A DNA stretch of 5,740 nt from Methanobacteriota archaeon. Its GTDB lineage: Archaea; Halobacteriota; Methanosarcinia; Methanosarcinales; Methanosarcinaceae. The notes under the pieces were generated by a model, which saw only the letters and a program-made list of their open reading frames with translations, was not told the origin of the DNA and made no database searches. This document shows positions 4,831 to 5,740 of this stretch, piece by piece. The stretch spans positions 1-5,740 of the forward strand of contig JAUPKV010000279.1 in NCBI GenBank assembly GCA_030837265.1, in the 5' to 3' direction. Position numbers and translations under genes: made by a program. The number at the start of each line of letters is the position of its first letter. The stretch's first letter is position 1.

Positions 4831-5740
4831 ATGAAGAATACTCAACGAAAATTACCAGGAATCGGTTTTAGAATCCTCTCTTTTATACCAGTCCTGAACT
4901 GGATCTCGTTGCTATATATTGGCCTGATTAACTCTAGTGCTCTAAATGTCATTTGTGCTGTCGCTTATGCAGTAATAACATTTACTGATACCTCCTTATC
5001 TCCTCTTATTTGGTTACTGGGTATACTTCATTATGCGATCGCATATCGAAACGTAAAAAAACAGATTATCGGCGACATGGGGAAGTCCACTACTCAAACA
5101 AGGATAAATCCGATTTATAAAAGTGCTTCCGTCTCCAATGGAGTTACCGATATTGTTGTTTCCAATGAACAAGAGTATAAACGGTCAATTCCTGAAAAGC
5201 CTTCGTATGCTTCGGAAGGTGTTAAGGTTTCAGTTTCTCCTAAAAACACCTCCGTCTCAAATGGAGTTACCGATATTGTTGTTCCCGGAGAACAAGAGTA
5301 TAAACAGTCAATTCCTGTAAAGCCTTCGTATGCTTCGGAAAGTGTTAAGGTTTCCATTTCTATTGAAAACACTTCCAACACGAAGTTTTTCATAGATATG
5401 AAGAAGAATGCTTCAAGGGAGGGGAAAACTGCAGCTTTTGTTCCCTTTATGGCCTACTGGCCAACGTATGACAGTATGAACGGGGCTCAACAAGCATGGT
5501 ATTTTTATTGGCGTTCCCAAATTCGCCAAGGTAATTACTTGGATACCGATTTGTCCTACATTTTTGTGTTGATTTATGAGCTTCTCAGCGGTATCGGATG
5601 GCAAGATCCACAAGAGGGATATCAAAAGCTCATGCAATTATGGGCAGCATATCGAAAAAAATTCCCTTCGTTAGATAGTTATTTAACGAGGTGGACATTT
5701 GATTTTACGCAGCAGTACAATTTGGAATATAGGCTTTCCG
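4831..5740 (+). CDS. Membrane-anchored TerB_N-domain protein, 3' end outside the window (partial)
   Basis: The frame is open from ATG 4831 to the window edge: 303 codons plus one base. Residues 13-33, about 36-52 and about 56-72 are hydrophobic (two or three membrane segments), and the positive YRNVKKQ (72-78) after them suggests that what follows is cytoplasmic. A polar stretch with two 41-residue repeats (99-139, 140-180) is probably a flexible spacer. From about residue 205 comes a TerB_N-type domain: YWPTYDSM (209-216), AWYFYWRSQIRQGNYLDTDLSY (222-243, key residues W223, YWR, RQG, DTDLSY) and IFVLIYELL, the family's hallmark order. TerB_N domains usually precede TerB and TerB_C domains in large proteins of tellurite-resistance-like stress and DNA-processing gene sets; whether these follow here lies beyond the window. 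The substrate and the exact role are not known. The gene has its own ribosome binding site, 441 bases after the helicase. Confidence 0.8.
   Translation, partial: MKNTQRKLPGIGFRILSFIPVLNWISLLYIGLINSSALNVICAVAYAVITFTDTSLSPLIWLLGILHYAIAYRNVKKQIIGDMGKSTTQTRINPIYKSASVSNGVTDIVVSNEQEYKRSIPEKPSYASEGVKVSVSPKNTSVSNGVTDIVVPGEQEYKQSIPVKPSYASESVKVSISIENTSNTKFFIDMKKNASREGKTAAFVPFMAYWPTYDSMNGAQQAWYFYWRSQIRQGNYLDTDLSYIFVLIYELLSGIGWQDPQEGYQKLMQLWAAYRKKFPSLDSYLTRWTFDFTQQYNLEYRLS
5125..5370 (+). repeat. Two in-frame tandem copies of a 123-base (41-codon) repeat
   Basis: Unit 1 is 5125-5247 and unit 2 is 5248-5370. By my count 108 of 123 bases and 32 of 41 residues agree. Shared cores are VSNGVTDIVV, EQEYK, SIP, KPSYASE and VKVS. 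Most of the 15 base differences change the amino acid; only two serine codons differ silently. A trace of a third unit (TS) follows before the sequence departs. The repeat lies between the membrane segments and the TerB_N domain and looks like a spacer that grows and shrinks by copy number. Confidence 0.9.

Noticed and set aside
5125..5370. CRISPR-like repeat
   Set aside because: Two adjacent 123-base units with no spacers, within a coding frame; this is a protein repeat.
5115..5393. A repetitive minus-strand open frame (92 residues) opposite the 41-residue repeats
   Set aside because: Its repetition is just the antisense image of the tandem repeat in the TerB_N gene, which is supported by a ribosome binding site and the domain that follows.

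Overview
The window looks like chromosomal DNA of a methanogenic archaeon of the Methanosarcina type. The basis is AT-rich spacers, an archaeal TATA box ahead of the main gene, oligo-T stretches, long non-coding gaps, and protein sequence of Methanosarcina-like character. This assignment is inference from style, not from a marker gene.

Layout. (1) Positions 1-92 are the right end of an IS630-family insertion sequence, with the last 27 codons of its transposase on the + strand. The element appears to have inserted at a TA inside a small minus-strand gene with helix-turn-helix-like repeats (start at 329), cutting it off in its second repeat. (2) About 700 bases without a convincing gene follow. 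They hold a 33-base near-perfect inverted repeat in front of the minus-strand gene and, at the far end, the promoter of the next gene. (3) Positions 1027-4389 encode one 1120-codon UvrD/Rep-type superfamily 1 helicase fused to a C-terminal PD-(D/E)XK nuclease with a four-cysteine (probably 4Fe-4S) clasp. The frame is broken by a single TGA at 3058-3060, codon 678, just before helicase motif VI. Everything on both sides is in the same frame and intact, so this is a fresh nonsense mutation, a sequencing error or a read-through site. (4) Positions 4390-4830 are a non-coding gap with small repeats and hairpins; one frame in it is stopped only by TAG. (5) From 4831 to the window edge runs the first 303 codons of a membrane-anchored protein. 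It has N-terminal hydrophobic segments, a recently duplicated 41-residue repeat, and then a TerB_N domain of the tellurite-resistance/stress-response type. It has no stop codon within the window.

How they may work together. The helicase-nuclease would unwind and cut or resect DNA. TerB_N proteins are known from membrane-linked stress and DNA-processing (possibly anti-phage) gene sets. With an adjacent insertion sequence and a broken gene, the window resembles an accessory or defence-type region, but the helicase and the TerB_N gene are separated by 441 bases and need not be one operon. The genes that would decide the question lie beyond position 5740.
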